Source of the DNA: Mangrovibacter yixingensis | Lineage (GTDB): Bacteria; Pseudomonadota; Gammaproteobacteria; Enterobacterales; Enterobacteriaceae | DNA length: 64,000 nt | Reading direction: 5' to 3' | Assembly (NCBI RefSeq): GCF_020523985.1 | Contig: NZ_JAIVKM010000001.1 | Location: 1,798,001-1,862,000, forward strand | Part shown: positions 25,426 through 34,296 of the stretch, in pieces | How the letters are laid out: each line of letters opens with the position of its first letter | Position numbering within the stretch: the first letter of the stretch is position 1 | The notes under the pieces: generated by a model | What the model was told of the DNA's origin: nothing | Database searches by the model: none | What the model saw: the letters and a program-made list of their open reading frames with translations, nothing else | Made by a program: the position numbers and the translations under genes

Positions 25426-26145
25426 CTATAACTTACCCAGCTTAGTGCGTAATCGCTTAATCGCCTGACTGTGCAACTGACTAACCCGTGATTCACCAAC
25501 TTCCAGTACAGCACCAATCTCTTTGAGGTTGAGCTCTTCCTGGTAGTACAGCGTCAACACCAGTTGTTCACGTTCCGGGAGTGATTCAATGGCCTCAGCC
25601 ACACGCTCCCGCAAATCGCTGTTCAACAGTTGTTGCAGCGGGTTCTCTTGCTGGTGATCGTCGGTCACCAACTCGATGCTATCGCCATGCTCTTCACGCC
25701 ACTCATCATATGAAAAGAGTTGGCTGTTATTTGTGTCGAGCAGCATCTGACGATACTCTTCGAGCGAAATACTCAGGCGTTCTGCAACTTCAATTTCCGT
25801 TGCATTGCGCCCCAGTTCCTGCTCCAGTTGCCCAATCGCCTGCGCGACTTCTCGTGCATTGCGCCGAACACTACGTGGGACCCAGTCCCGGCTGCGTAGT
25901 TCATCCAGCATAGCGCCACGAATACGTTGCACTGCGTAAGTGGTAAAAGCCGTTCCTTGCAGGGCGTCATAGCGTTCAACCGCACTCAACAACCCGATGC
26001 CGCCCGCCTGCAGCAAATCATCCAGTTCAACGCTCGCTGGCAATCGCACCTGGAGGCGCAATGCTTCGTGGCGCACCAGAGGTACATATCGCTGCCACAG
26101 CGAGTGTTTATCCATTACACCATCAGCGGTATAGAGTGAATTCAC
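25426..26145 (-). CDS. fliA: Flagellar sigma factor FliA (sigma-28)
   Basis: A 239-residue sigma-28 that directs class III flagellar genes, held back by FlgM until hook completion. Regions 2 (DLLQAGGIGLLSAVERYD, then RIRGAMLDELRSRDWVPRSVRR) and 4 (NLKEIGAVLEVGESRVSQLHSQ) are nearly identical to E. coli. The start is GTG at 26145, giving MNSLYTADGVMDKHS as in E. coli. A GCCGATAA element upstream suggests self-activation. The next gene upstream on this strand is the large glycosyltransferase fusion, not fliB as in Salmonella. Confidence 0.98.
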   Translation of the reverse strand: MNSLYTADGVMDKHSLWQRYVPLVRHEALRLQVRLPASVELDDLLQAGGIGLLSAVERYDALQGTAFTTYAVQRIRGAMLDELRSRDWVPRSVRRNAREVAQAIGQLEQELGRNATEIEVAERLSISLEEYRQMLLDTNNSQLFSYDEWREEHGDSIELVTDDHQQENPLQQLLNSDLRERVAEAIESLPEREQLVLTLYYQEELNLKEIGAVLEVGESRVSQLHSQAIKRLRTKLGKL

Positions 26146-26648
26146 GATAAACAGCCCTGCGTTAATGAGTTATCGGCACCATTATCTGATTCTGGAGGGC
26201 ATTTAATCCGATGAATAGTGGGATAAATGGGGGTTTATTTGCAGCTATATGATGTAAAAAACGAAAATAGAGAAAATTTTCAGTGAGTTACTGCGCCACT
26301 AAAGGCAATTTTGTTTAAAAAATGTTACGCAGGCCCCAAAATTGGCGTGTTTCCATCCAGTTATTCGGCATGATTACTCTCTGTACCCAATACGCGCCAA
26401 AAACGCAGACAGCACTGACTGGCCGCCAGATCACTGTTCCTTTTTTATAGCCCCGGTCACCGAATATCGGCGTTATTCGCATATCTCGCTGCATAAAGCA
26501 CAACGCACAACGCAGCACTTATGTAAGCGGTACCCGAATTAGACGAACACAGCGCCATACTGCTTGCCAGACACTCGGTTACCAACAACGAACAAAGCCC
26601 TGCATTGCAGGGCCTTTGACTAAGCGACTGACTCATCACCCATAACTG
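26146..26648. promoter_or_regulatory. fliA upstream region
   Basis: A 503-bp region. A sigma-28 -10-like GCCGATAA (minus strand, 26177-26170) lies 25 bp before the fliA start, with a poor -35 (TCCAGAAT) at 11 bp distance. FlhDC sites were not resolved by eye. Open frames at 26315-26639 show no similarity or ribosome site. Confidence 0.45.
26594..26617 (-). terminator. hairpin after the glycosyltransferase fusion gene
   Basis: GCCCTGCA/TGCAGGGC arms (26597-26613) flanked by AAA/TTT lie 32 bp after the stop codon on the minus strand. The U tract is short (CUUUGUU). Confidence 0.6.
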
Positions 26649-29600
26649 TTATGAGGGAATGTATTTATACTTATCAATAAGCTGATTCAGTGAATCCATG
26701 TCCAGCCCTTTCTTGATTGTGAACACACCAGCGCTATCAATCTGTTTGACTACATCAAGGTAATTCAACACGATGTGATAATCAGGGCGGTTCCAGAAAT
26801 CATGAATGAAAATATATGTCGTGTCTGCCGCATGCTTATGCTTCAGAGTGTGCTTAATCGTATTCAGAGTACAGGCAACACGGAAACGGCCATCAACCAG
26901 AATCAAATCAAACGGCTGGTCATGATGTAAAATTGCCTCGCTATAATCTGGGAATTTCGCACGATTTTTGTTATCTACCGGGTAGCCCCACTCTTTGGTT
27001 GGGCCGATATCGACAAAATCGACTTTGCACAACTCCCCTGTTTCCGATTTCAGCGTATCCACCCAGCGTTTATCGCTTTCAACACCAAAAACCTCGATGT
27101 TGTTGCGGACAGCCAGTTTCGTTGAGCCACCACTGCCAAATTCAAAGTAACGCGTAGATTGCTTGATAAAGTCTTCAAACAACCGGGCCTCATCTTCGGA
27201 CATGCGTGGCATCTCAGGAATGATACTTGCTGGTTTTATCGGTTTAACCGGCTGAGGAATATGTACCGGGCTTGCTGCATCCATAGCAGATACCTGTGCC
27301 GCAGTTGTCTGCAATACTATGGATTGGTACTCATTAGCCCTTTCTTCTGAGCTCATCCTGATAAGTTGGCAAGAAACATCTTTCATTTCGTATGCTATAT
27401 GCATCACAAAAGCCAGTTTCTCTCGACGAGAATTATCCAGTTGTACGCGTTTATCATACGTAGGTAAAAAGATAGCGTTGCATGCCGACAAACGGGATGA
27501 CGGAAGCGCATTTTTTACATCACCCTGGTTGGTGCTGCCATAGGTGAAATTTTTAAATGCGTGAAAGACAAACCCGCAATCTGCTAATTGTTGCGCTATT
27601 TCGCCAAAGGATAATTGCCCTTCGTGAGTTGGAGAGAAGGAAACTTTGACATCAATCACCAGGCAGCCAGAAAGAATTTCACGGCCATGTTCAAAGACAG
27701 GTTGCAAATTAAAGGTATTATCTAAAATCAACCAGTCCAAAGAGTCCAGCCCATGAATAGCATCCAGCCTGGAGCTGGGAACGGTTATCTCGGTAACCAC
27801 CCCACCCTGGTCATGGCTATTTTCCAGTGGTTTTAAATCACTGCTTAACATAGGGTCAAGGCATAAGTAGAACGGTACATTTGAGCCATCCCCCAACGCA
27901 TGTAACTTAATATGCTGAATATTTCTACGGCGCAGTGGAAGGTGTTTTTCTTCAACAAGTCCAACCGGGTCCATAATAATGTTATACGTTGCATCAATCG
28001 CAGAGAGCGATTTGACACTCCCGGTAACAGTCAACCTGCCACCATAATCCAGCATGGAGACTTTCCCTGCTAAATTAAACTGGAATTCCGCTTTAACCTC
28101 AGCTTTGCTTCTCGTCACTTTAGTGGCAGGATGCTCCAGCTGTATACCCGAAGATTCTCCTGCAAATTGTGGTAAAGCAGAATCGCTTAATGTCAGGGCC
28201 GCTGGGCTAAGGCCATCACAATGACGTTGCCAAATAGCACGCATTGCATCTGAAAAATGTTGAGCAAAGTATTTACCATCGCATACAGGCGACGACATCA
28301 GGATATTGCGTAAGTTTTCCCGAATAACGGAGAGACTGTCTAAATCTGATGCCAGTTCCACACAAATACGCACATAGTTTTGCCAGTCTTCCGCAACCAA
28401 CTCAGGCATGCCCGCATGCACCAAATGCGTAGCCGAATGGCGGCCAGCAAACGTAGGTCCAGGCATCGTCACGGCCGGTACGCCCATTGCCATGGCTTCA
28501 CAGGTAGTCAAACCACCAGAATAGGGCCAGGGGTCCAGCGCGATATCCACATCGTGATAGGAGCGTAATAACTCTTCGTGGGGGGAAGAGCCTTCAATAC
28601 GTAAACGTTCACGGGCAATACCCCAGGCTTCCATCTTGCTGTAAACATTTTCTTTAAGTGATGGGTACTTAAAGTTAAAACTTTTCAAAAACAGATGGGA
28701 ATCCGGGATTAGCGTCAGGATTACCGCCCATTTTTCGAGAATCTCATCATTAATTTTTGAAGCATTATTAAAGCAGCCGAATGTAATAAAGCCATTTGTT
28801 TTGGCTGGGAGTGAGTTTAATTCGGGCAAATAAAACGGGGGGTCGTAACAAATATAGTCCCCGGGAAGCCGGATAAGTTTTTCTGTATACAGCTCATCAA
28901 TCCCAGGAGGAGTCTGTACGGCATCACTCAACAAGTAATCGATTGTATCTAAACCGGTACTACTGATTAACCCCCCCACCCATTTTACTTGTACAGGCGC
29001 GGGAGCCAGCTGCATCGTTTGCATACGGCTATTTGAATTATAACCGCACAGGTCAAATAAGATGTCTATCTCATCTTCGCGAATAATCTCTGCAAGTGCG
29101 ACCGGGCTTATGTGTTCAATTACCTGCCACTTGCCACACAGTTGCTGAATACGATGCGTTACATGGTCTTCTTTGTTGTTTGTACTGTAGGCATAAAATT
29201 CCATATGCGCTTCTGGTACATGTGATAAACCCACAGTAATCATGTTCCCCACTGGGTGAGAACGAAAACCATCAGAAATCATACCAATCCGCAGGCGCTT
29301 GCTTTTGGTTTTATCTGCAGCACTTATGCGCACCACCGGATTATCAGGCTTAAACTTTTCCTGCCACTCTTTGCACATGGCCAGTATATCTTGCGCACTC
29401 CGTGCAGGATTGTAGTGTGAACCTACAATCATATTGAAAAAGGCTGTAGGGTTTTCAACCACATGCTGGCAGGATTCCCGGTAATACGTGTCCATTTCAT
29501 CAAAACGGCTCAGGTCCTGCATAATCATGCCCAGGTTATTCCAATACAACCAATAATCAGGGAGTTCCTTAACCAGGGCTTTAAATATAACTTCGGCTTC

Positions 29601-30017
29601 TTCGAATTTCTTTTGTTTCTGGAGGATAGTGCCATACAAAGCACGAAGTGGTCTGGATTCTGTATTACCAATACCATTAATTGCTCGGGTAATAAAACTC
29701 TCAGCTTCATCAAATCTGTCATTGCGATACAGCAGGTCGCTCTTCGCATACAGTGCTTCAACATATCCCGGCATCAATGTTAGTGCAGTATCAATACTTT
29801 TTTCAGCCTGATAAATATTCCCAAGCCGTTGATTCGCACGGCAAGAAATCACCCAAAGCAGCGGGTTTTCCGGATCTTTTGACAATAGAGCATCAACGAT
29901 TTCATTACTTTCTGCGGGGCTCGTTTTTAATAAATCCACGGCCAACCGTATGCGATCATTAATGTTGCCTGACTTTTTTGTATCACCCTGAGAAATTGCA
30001 GCATTTGATTTTTTCAT
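26649..30017 (-). CDS. TPR / O-GlcNAc-transferase-like / methyltransferase-like fusion, probable flagellin glycosyltransferase
   Basis: An 1122-residue cytoplasmic protein in three parts. Residues 20-200 hold TPR-like helical repeats. Residues 240-600 match the catalytic half of SPINDLY/OGT enzymes (GT41): RIGMISDGFRSHPVGN (243-258), LCGYNSNSRMQTMQLAPAPV (323-342), FGCFNNASKI (413-422), LDPWPYSGGLTTCEAMAMG (494-512) and FAGRHSATHLV (523-533). Residues 645-890 resemble an FkbM-type methyltransferase C-terminal part, but its core KIDvqGaE motif is replaced by LILDNTFNLQ (763-772). Residues 935-1120 look like a second Rossmann methyltransferase (FEFGSGGSTK, 958-967; ILVDGRFRVAC, 1039-1049). Position between fliC and fliA points to flagellin as acceptor. 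The sugar and the role of the C-terminal domains are unknown. Confidence 0.85.
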   Translation of the reverse strand: MKKSNAAISQGDTKKSGNINDRIRLAVDLLKTSPAESNEIVDALLSKDPENPLLWVISCRANQRLGNIYQAEKSIDTALTLMPGYVEALYAKSDLLYRNDRFDEAESFITRAINGIGNTESRPLRALYGTILQKQKKFEEAEVIFKALVKELPDYWLYWNNLGMIMQDLSRFDEMDTYYRESCQHVVENPTAFFNMIVGSHYNPARSAQDILAMCKEWQEKFKPDNPVVRISAADKTKSKRLRIGMISDGFRSHPVGNMITVGLSHVPEAHMEFYAYSTNNKEDHVTHRIQQLCGKWQVIEHISPVALAEIIREDEIDILFDLCGYNSNSRMQTMQLAPAPVQVKWVGGLISSTGLDTIDYLLSDAVQTPPGIDELYTEKLIRLPGDYICYDPPFYLPELNSLPAKTNGFITFGCFNNASKINDEILEKWAVILTLIPDSHLFLKSFNFKYPSLKENVYSKMEAWGIARERLRIEGSSPHEELLRSYHDVDIALDPWPYSGGLTTCEAMAMGVPAVTMPGPTFAGRHSATHLVHAGMPELVAEDWQNYVRICVELASDLDSLSVIRENLRNILMSSPVCDGKYFAQHFSDAMRAIWQRHCDGLSPAALTLSDSALPQFAGESSGIQLEHPATKVTRSKAEVKAEFQFNLAGKVSMLDYGGRLTVTGSVKSLSAIDATYNIIMDPVGLVEEKHLPLRRRNIQHIKLHALGDGSNVPFYLCLDPMLSSDLKPLENSHDQGGVVTEITVPSSRLDAIHGLDSLDWLILDNTFNLQPVFEHGREILSGCLVIDVKVSFSPTHEGQLSFGEIAQQLADCGFVFHAFKNFTYGSTNQGDVKNALPSSRLSACNAIFLPTYDKRVQLDNSRREKLAFVMHIAYEMKDVSCQLIRMSSEERANEYQSIVLQTTAAQVSAMDAASPVHIPQPVKPIKPASIIPEMPRMSEDEARLFEDFIKQSTRYFEFGSGGSTKLAVRNNIEVFGVESDKRWVDTLKSETGELCKVDFVDIGPTKEWGYPVDNKNRAKFPDYSEAILHHDQPFDLILVDGRFRVACTLNTIKHTLKHKHAADTTYIFIHDFWNRPDYHIVLNYLDVVKQIDSAGVFTIKKGLDMDSLNQLIDKYKYIPS

Positions 30018-30102
30018 AGAGCCCGCTTAATACAAAGTAATAGATAACATAACTGAATGGTTTGCTGACCCTTTTCAGATCCCTGCCGCAAGTATAAAAT
30101 TG

Positions 30103-30140
30103 ACAAAAAAAAATAACGGGTAAAATACCCGTTATTTTTT
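30103..30140 (-). terminator. fliC terminator
   Basis: Minus-strand stem AAATAACGGGTA/TACCCGTTATTT with a three-base loop is followed by a run of U. It lies 30 bp after the fliC stop and separates fliC from the glycosyltransferase gene. Confidence 0.93.
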
Positions 30141-30170
30141 ATGCTATTTTGCCAGATTAAGTCAGGCTGA

Positions 30171-31061
30171 TTACTGCAGTAAGGACAGTACCGTCTGCGG
30201 AACCTGGTTAGCTTTAGTCAGCACTGAGGTACCAGCCTGTTGCAGAATCTGCGCACGGCTCATGTTAGATACCTCGGTCGCGTAATCAGCATCTTCGATA
30301 CGGCTACGCGCTGCAGTGATGTTGGTCACGGTGCTGGTCAGGTTGTTAACTGTTGATTCGAAGCGGTTCTGAGAAGCACCCAGGCTACTACGCAGGGAGT
30401 CAACATCAGAGATTGCTTTATCAATTTCAGCCAGCAAGCTGGTGGTTACAGTTGCAACAGTCGCGGTGCTACCTGTCGCTGCAGTGTAAGTTGCCAGGAT
30501 ACCGATTGAAGATGCACCAGTTGAACCTTCAGTGATACCAGACAGGCCTGCTGTAGTAAACAGAGTCGTGGAATCCATTTTCTTCAGGGAGATGCCGATA
30601 ACTTCGTCGTCATTCGCGCCAACCTGAATGTTCAGAGTTTGGTCAGTAGACAGTACTTTCACGCCGTTGAAGCTGGTCTGTGCTGCTACACGGTTGATTT
30701 CTTTAACACGGTCCACGATTTCGTTGTTGATTGAAACCAGGTCATCACCAGAGTTAGTACCGTTGTTCGCCTGAACGGTCAGTTCACGGATACGTTGTAA
30801 GTTGGTGTTGATTTCGTTCAGCGCGCCTTCAGTCGTCTGAGCAACAGAAATACCGTCGTTAGCATTTCGTGCAGCCTGGGTCAGACCTTTAACCTGAGAG
30901 GTCATGCGGTTTGCAATTGCCTGACCAGCAGCATCGTCTTTTGCGCTGTTGATACGCAGGCCAGAAGACAGACGCTCGATTGCGGTGCTCAGCGAAGCCT
31001 GAGATTTGTTCAGGTTATTCTGAGTAGTCAGGGACAACAAGTTTGTATTGATGACTGCCAT
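30171..31061 (-). CDS. fliC: Flagellin FliC, compact type
   Basis: The filament subunit, 296 residues, exported by the flagellar type III system. The conserved N-terminal D0/D1 part (1-155, beginning [20 protein letters not shown], with the TLR5 segment [10 protein letters not shown] at 88-97) and C-terminal D1/D0 part (about 210-296, ending [11 protein letters not shown]) are intact. The variable centre is only about 50 residues (E. coli K-12 FliC is 498 long) and rich in Ser/Thr (164-208), with no room for D3. The sigma-28 promoter is visible upstream. With the adjacent OGT-like gene the centre is the likely O-glycosylation site. Confidence 0.97.
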   Translation of the reverse strand: MAVINTNLLSLTTQNNLNKSQASLSTAIERLSSGLRINSAKDDAAGQAIANRMTSQVKGLTQAARNANDGISVAQTTEGALNEINTNLQRIRELTVQANNGTNSGDDLVSINNEIVDRVKEINRVAAQTSFNGVKVLSTDQTLNIQVGANDDEVIGISLKKMDSTTLFTTAGLSGITEGSTGASSIGILATYTAATGSTATVATVTTSLLAEIDKAISDVDSLRSSLGASQNRFESTVNNLTSTVTNITAARSRIEDADYATEVSNMSRAQILQQAGTSVLTKANQVPQTVLSLLQ

Positions 31062-31135
31062 AATTTGTTTTCCTTCATGAAATTGGGTCTAGGTTCGGTG
31101 CCTAACACTCGCGGCGTCTCTCACCGTCATCAAGG

Positions 31136-31162
31136 GTATCGGCGAGCTTTTTGGCAACTTTA
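31136..31162 (-). promoter_or_regulatory. sigma-28 promoter of fliC
   Basis: Minus strand: TAAAGTTG (31162-31155), an 11-bp spacer, then GCCGATAC (31143-31136). This is almost the consensus TAAAGTTT-N11-GCCGATAA. It lies about 75 bp before the fliC start. Confidence 0.95.
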
Positions 31163-31406
31163 GAAAATTCAATAAAAAAAATGCAAATTGCTGTTTTTTA
31201 AGTAATTATTTAAACAAAATTGAATAAACCATCTTTTCCCTATCACAAATTGATATTTGCCAGTTACCGAACACTTATTACGTAAGTTAAATTTATTTCT
31301 TCTTTAATTTATATACGGTCACAATGTTGCTGTGCAAAAAGCACAATCAGAATATTAGCCACCATCCTTAGCGTCTTTTCATGTGATCATTTTTACTCAG
31401 CCACTG
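31163..31406. other. fliC-fliD divergent spacer
   Basis: AT-rich DNA between the two divergent sigma-28 promoters. No gene or repeat seen. Confidence 0.6.
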
Positions 31407-31433
31407 TAAACTTTTATTGTTTGTTGCCGATAT
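31407..31433 (+). promoter_or_regulatory. sigma-28 promoter of fliDST
   Basis: TAAACTTT (31407-31414), an 11-bp spacer, then GCCGATAT (31426-31433), 36 bp before the fliD start. Spacing and both elements fit FliA control. Confidence 0.93.
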
Positions 31434-31468
31434 GAGTCAGGACGACCACTGTTTAAAGGAAGATACAT

Positions 31469-32905
31469 ATGGCTACTATCAGTAATTTGGGGGTTGGTTC
31501 TGGCCTGGACCTGTCAACCCTGTATGACAATCTGCAAACAGCAGAAGAAACCAAGCTGACCACAATTACCGATCAGCAGACAAAGTATCAGTCACAGTTA
31601 AGTGCTTATGGCAAAATCCAGAGCGCGTTAACGACGTTACAAACGGCAACGACTGCACTGGCGACATCCACTACCTGGAACTCAACGTCAGTAAGTAGTA
31701 CGAATACAGCGTTCAGTGCGACAACCACCAGTGAAGCAACTGTGGGGAGTTACACGCTTAACGTACAGCAGTTGGCAAAAGCACAAGTTCTAATGAGTGG
31801 GGCTTTTACCAGCAACAGTACGCAGTTGGGTGAAACAACAGGCACAACACGTACTCTGACAATTAGCCAGGCAGATACTGATACGCCGCTAACAGTAACA
31901 TTGTCAGATTCAGATACATCGTTGCAGGGCATTGCAAACGCAATCAATAACGCGAATGGCAACGTTACAGCAACGATAGTAAAAGCAAGCGATTCTGATT
32001 ACCGGTTAATGTTGACGTCGAAATCCACCGGTGCAGACTCGGCCATGACCGTTACAGTAACCGGTGATGATACGCTCCAGGCTGCTATTGGCTATGACTC
32101 ATCAACCAGTACAGGTGCGTTAACCCAACAGACTGCAGCGCAGGATGCGATTGTGTCAGTCAACGGAATCAGCGTACAGCGCGATACAAATACAATTGAT
32201 GATGCATTACCTGGCGTGACTTTAACATTAAGCGCTGTCAGTACATCCGATGAAACACTGACTATTTCACGAGCGACGGATGATAACAAAACAGCAATTA
32301 CAACCTGGGTTAATGCCTACAACAGTTTGCAGACAACTCTGGCAAGCGTAACCAAGTATGTTGCTGTCGATGCTAACTCAGACAGCCAGTCCACTGATAA
32401 TGGTGCGCTGGTTGGTGATTCAAATGTACGTTTTATTAAGTCGCAGTTAAGCGGCCTGCTCAGCACATCGCAGGATGGAACCTATGCCATCATGGCGCAG
32501 TTAGGTATAACTCAGGACCCGACCAGCGGAAAACTGGTTATCGATGACGATAAACTGACAGAAGCGCTTAGCGACAACCCTGATGCAGTCTCCAGCTATT
32601 TTATTGGCGATGGTGAAACTACAGGGTTTGCAACACAGCTCGATACTAAGTTGACTAACATGCTCAGTACGTCAACCGGTAGTGAAGGTATGATTCAGAC
32701 GGCTCAGGACGGTATTAATGCCATCCTTGACTCCCTGAGCGATCGCTACGACGCCATGCAGGCCAGTATTGATGCAACAATGGAACGTTACAAAACCCAG
32801 TTTACAGCACTGGATACATTAATGAGCCAGTTGTCAGCGACATCAAGTTACCTGACTTCATTGTTCTCAAGCAGCTCATCAACGTCATCCAGTTCAAGTT
32901 CATGA
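31469..32905 (+). CDS. fliD: Flagellar cap protein FliD
   Basis: The 478-residue filament cap (HAP2) that guides flagellin assembly at the tip. It starts MATISNLGVGSGLDLSTLYD, the conserved export/D0 region, has Ser/Thr-rich middle domains, and a helical C-terminal part (DRYDAMQASIDATMERYKTQ, then FTALDTLMSQLSATSSYL). The end is unusual: after SYLTSLF there are 12 codons of almost only Ser (467-478), where E. coli FliD ends in a short non-repetitive tail. It is first gene of fliD-fliS-fliT, with its own sigma-28 promoter. Confidence 0.97.
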   Translation: MATISNLGVGSGLDLSTLYDNLQTAEETKLTTITDQQTKYQSQLSAYGKIQSALTTLQTATTALATSTTWNSTSVSSTNTAFSATTTSEATVGSYTLNVQQLAKAQVLMSGAFTSNSTQLGETTGTTRTLTISQADTDTPLTVTLSDSDTSLQGIANAINNANGNVTATIVKASDSDYRLMLTSKSTGADSAMTVTVTGDDTLQAAIGYDSSTSTGALTQQTAAQDAIVSVNGISVQRDTNTIDDALPGVTLTLSAVSTSDETLTISRATDDNKTAITTWVNAYNSLQTTLASVTKYVAVDANSDSQSTDNGALVGDSNVRFIKSQLSGLLSTSQDGTYAIMAQLGITQDPTSGKLVIDDDKLTEALSDNPDAVSSYFIGDGETTGFATQLDTKLTNMLSTSTGSEGMIQTAQDGINAILDSLSDRYDAMQASIDATMERYKTQFTALDTLMSQLSATSSYLTSLFSSSSSTSSSSSS

Positions 32906-32936
32906 TGAAGCACCTGTAAGGCTATAAAGGTGAAAT

Positions 32937-33347
32937 ATGTACAATCGCAGTGGTGTTAAAGCCTATCAGCAAGTCGGGCTTGAAAGTGCCGTTATGAGTG
33001 CAAGCCCGCACCAACTGATTGTCTTGCTTTTCGATGGCGCACTGAGTGCCCTAATTAAGGCTAAGTTTTTTATTAGCCAGGGTGAAATCGAGAAGAAAGG
33101 AGCCGCACTCTCTCACTGTATCAATATCATTGATAGTGGCCTTAAAGCGGGCCTTGATTTAGAGGATGCCGACGAGCTTACCCTGAACCTGGCTTCACTT
33201 TATGACTATATGACGCGCCGTCTGTTGCATGCCAATTTGCATAACGATGTAGCTGCTATTGAAGAGGTTGAGCGTTTGCTGACCAATATTGCCGATGCAT
33301 GGAAGCAAGTAAAACCATCCTATCAACCACTTCAGGGTGCCAGCTAA
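32937..33347 (+). CDS. fliS: Flagellin chaperone FliS
   Basis: A 136-residue helical chaperone that binds the C terminus of FliC, prevents early polymerisation and pilots it to the export gate; it also binds FliM-independent partners such as FlgM in relatives. It starts MYNRSGVKAYQQVGLESAVM and contains SPHQLIVLLFDGALSALIKA, the family core. Length equals E. coli FliS. It lies 31 bp after fliD and overlaps the fliT start by one base (TAATG). Confidence 0.97.
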   Translation: MYNRSGVKAYQQVGLESAVMSASPHQLIVLLFDGALSALIKAKFFISQGEIEKKGAALSHCINIIDSGLKAGLDLEDADELTLNLASLYDYMTRRLLHANLHNDVAAIEEVERLLTNIADAWKQVKPSYQPLQGAS

Positions 33348-33709
33348 TGAACACCACCAACTCATCTCTTTCTCTCTGGCATGCATTGCATGCCCTGAGC
33401 AAATCCATGCTCGACCTCGCCCATGAAGGAAAATGGGATGAGTTGATTGAACATGAAATTAAATATGTTCAATTGGTTGAAAGTATTGCTAAAAACCCGG
33501 TTCCGCCAGAGCAGATTCGCCTGGTGGAAGAAGCGAGGGATTTACTACGTGAAATTCTTTCAAACGAAGCCATGTTAAAGCAATTACTGCAAAGCCGAAT
33601 GGGTGAACTGCGCAAATTAATTAGCCAGACAGGTAAACAAAAATCACTGGCCACAACGTACGGAAAGTTGTCACACAACATATTGATTCCAACAAACTTT
33701 AATCAGTGA
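33347..33709 (+). CDS. fliT: Flagellar chaperone FliT
   Basis: A 120-residue chaperone for FliD that also inhibits FlhDC and interacts with the export ATPase complex (FliI/FliJ), coupling cap export to gene control. It is all-helical with the FliT pattern (LWHALHALSKSMLDLAHEGKWDELIEHE is the start of the fold). The ATG shares its first base with the fliS stop codon; the longer frame starting inside fliS is rejected. It is the last gene of the operon; a hairpin follows. Confidence 0.93.
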   Translation: MNTTNSSLSLWHALHALSKSMLDLAHEGKWDELIEHEIKYVQLVESIAKNPVPPEQIRLVEEARDLLREILSNEAMLKQLLQSRMGELRKLISQTGKQKSLATTYGKLSHNILIPTNFNQ

Positions 33710-33731
33710 GCGTGGAACCTGCATCCGGAAC

Positions 33732-33763
33732 CTGACCAGAAAGTCTCCGCGCCTTCTGGTCAG
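33732..33763. terminator. hairpin between convergent fliT and yedD
   Basis: Arms CTGACCAGAA and TTCTGGTCAG pair perfectly (10 bp) across 12 bases. No U tract follows on either strand, so strength is uncertain. Confidence 0.55.
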
Positions 33764-33779
33764 ACTAAGACCACATTAT

Positions 33780-34205
33780 TCAGTTCGGTTGCACCACACT
33801 AAACTGTTCATATTTCGCCATTGCGGCCTGGCACTCCACTGTCGGTTGCGCAACACGTTTAAGCGTCATGCCCGCGTAGTCCAGCGTTTCGCCATCCAGT
33901 TCAACAGAATAAACATCCCGTTTCTGTGTCACATTATACAAAGAGTCACCACGCTGCATCAGCTTACCCGGCACAGCGATTACTCGCTGCCACTGGCGGC
34001 AATCCAGTGTATCGCCATCTTTGGTGACCACCAGGCTCGCTATCGCTTCCGGGCTGACCATTTTAGATTGCGGCCCTGCAGACTGCCAGTAACCCGCCAA
34101 CCACTGGGGAGCAGGTGCTTTAACCACCTTTGCGTAATCATCAACCTGAACGCAACCGGCCAGCAAAAGTGCAGCGATAGCGGGTAACAGTGTGATTTTT
34201 TTCAT
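33780..34205 (-). CDS. yedD: Lipoprotein YedD
   Basis: A 141-residue predicted lipoprotein. The signal peptide MKKITLLPAIAALLLAGC ends in a perfect lipobox (LAGC, Cys18), and the residue after Cys is Val, so sorting to the outer membrane is expected. The mature part contains AGYWQSAGPQSKMVSPEAI and GDTLDCRQWQRVIAVPGKL, shared with E. coli YedD. It is known as a Cpx/Rcs-region envelope protein of unclear function. The ATG at 34205 is taken because it gives the E. coli-like MKK start; a neighbouring ATG is three bases earlier. amyA, which follows fliT in E. coli, is absent. Confidence 0.92.
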   Translation of the reverse strand: MKKITLLPAIAALLLAGCVQVDDYAKVVKAPAPQWLAGYWQSAGPQSKMVSPEAIASLVVTKDGDTLDCRQWQRVIAVPGKLMQRGDSLYNVTQKRDVYSVELDGETLDYAGMTLKRVAQPTVECQAAMAKYEQFSVVQPN

Positions 34206-34296
34206 CATATTTCCCACAAAAAAGAGAGTGTGTGTATTCTGGCACTAACCCGCTACAGATGCCAGCCTCCTGCTATACAGCGCTGTTGCCACCACG

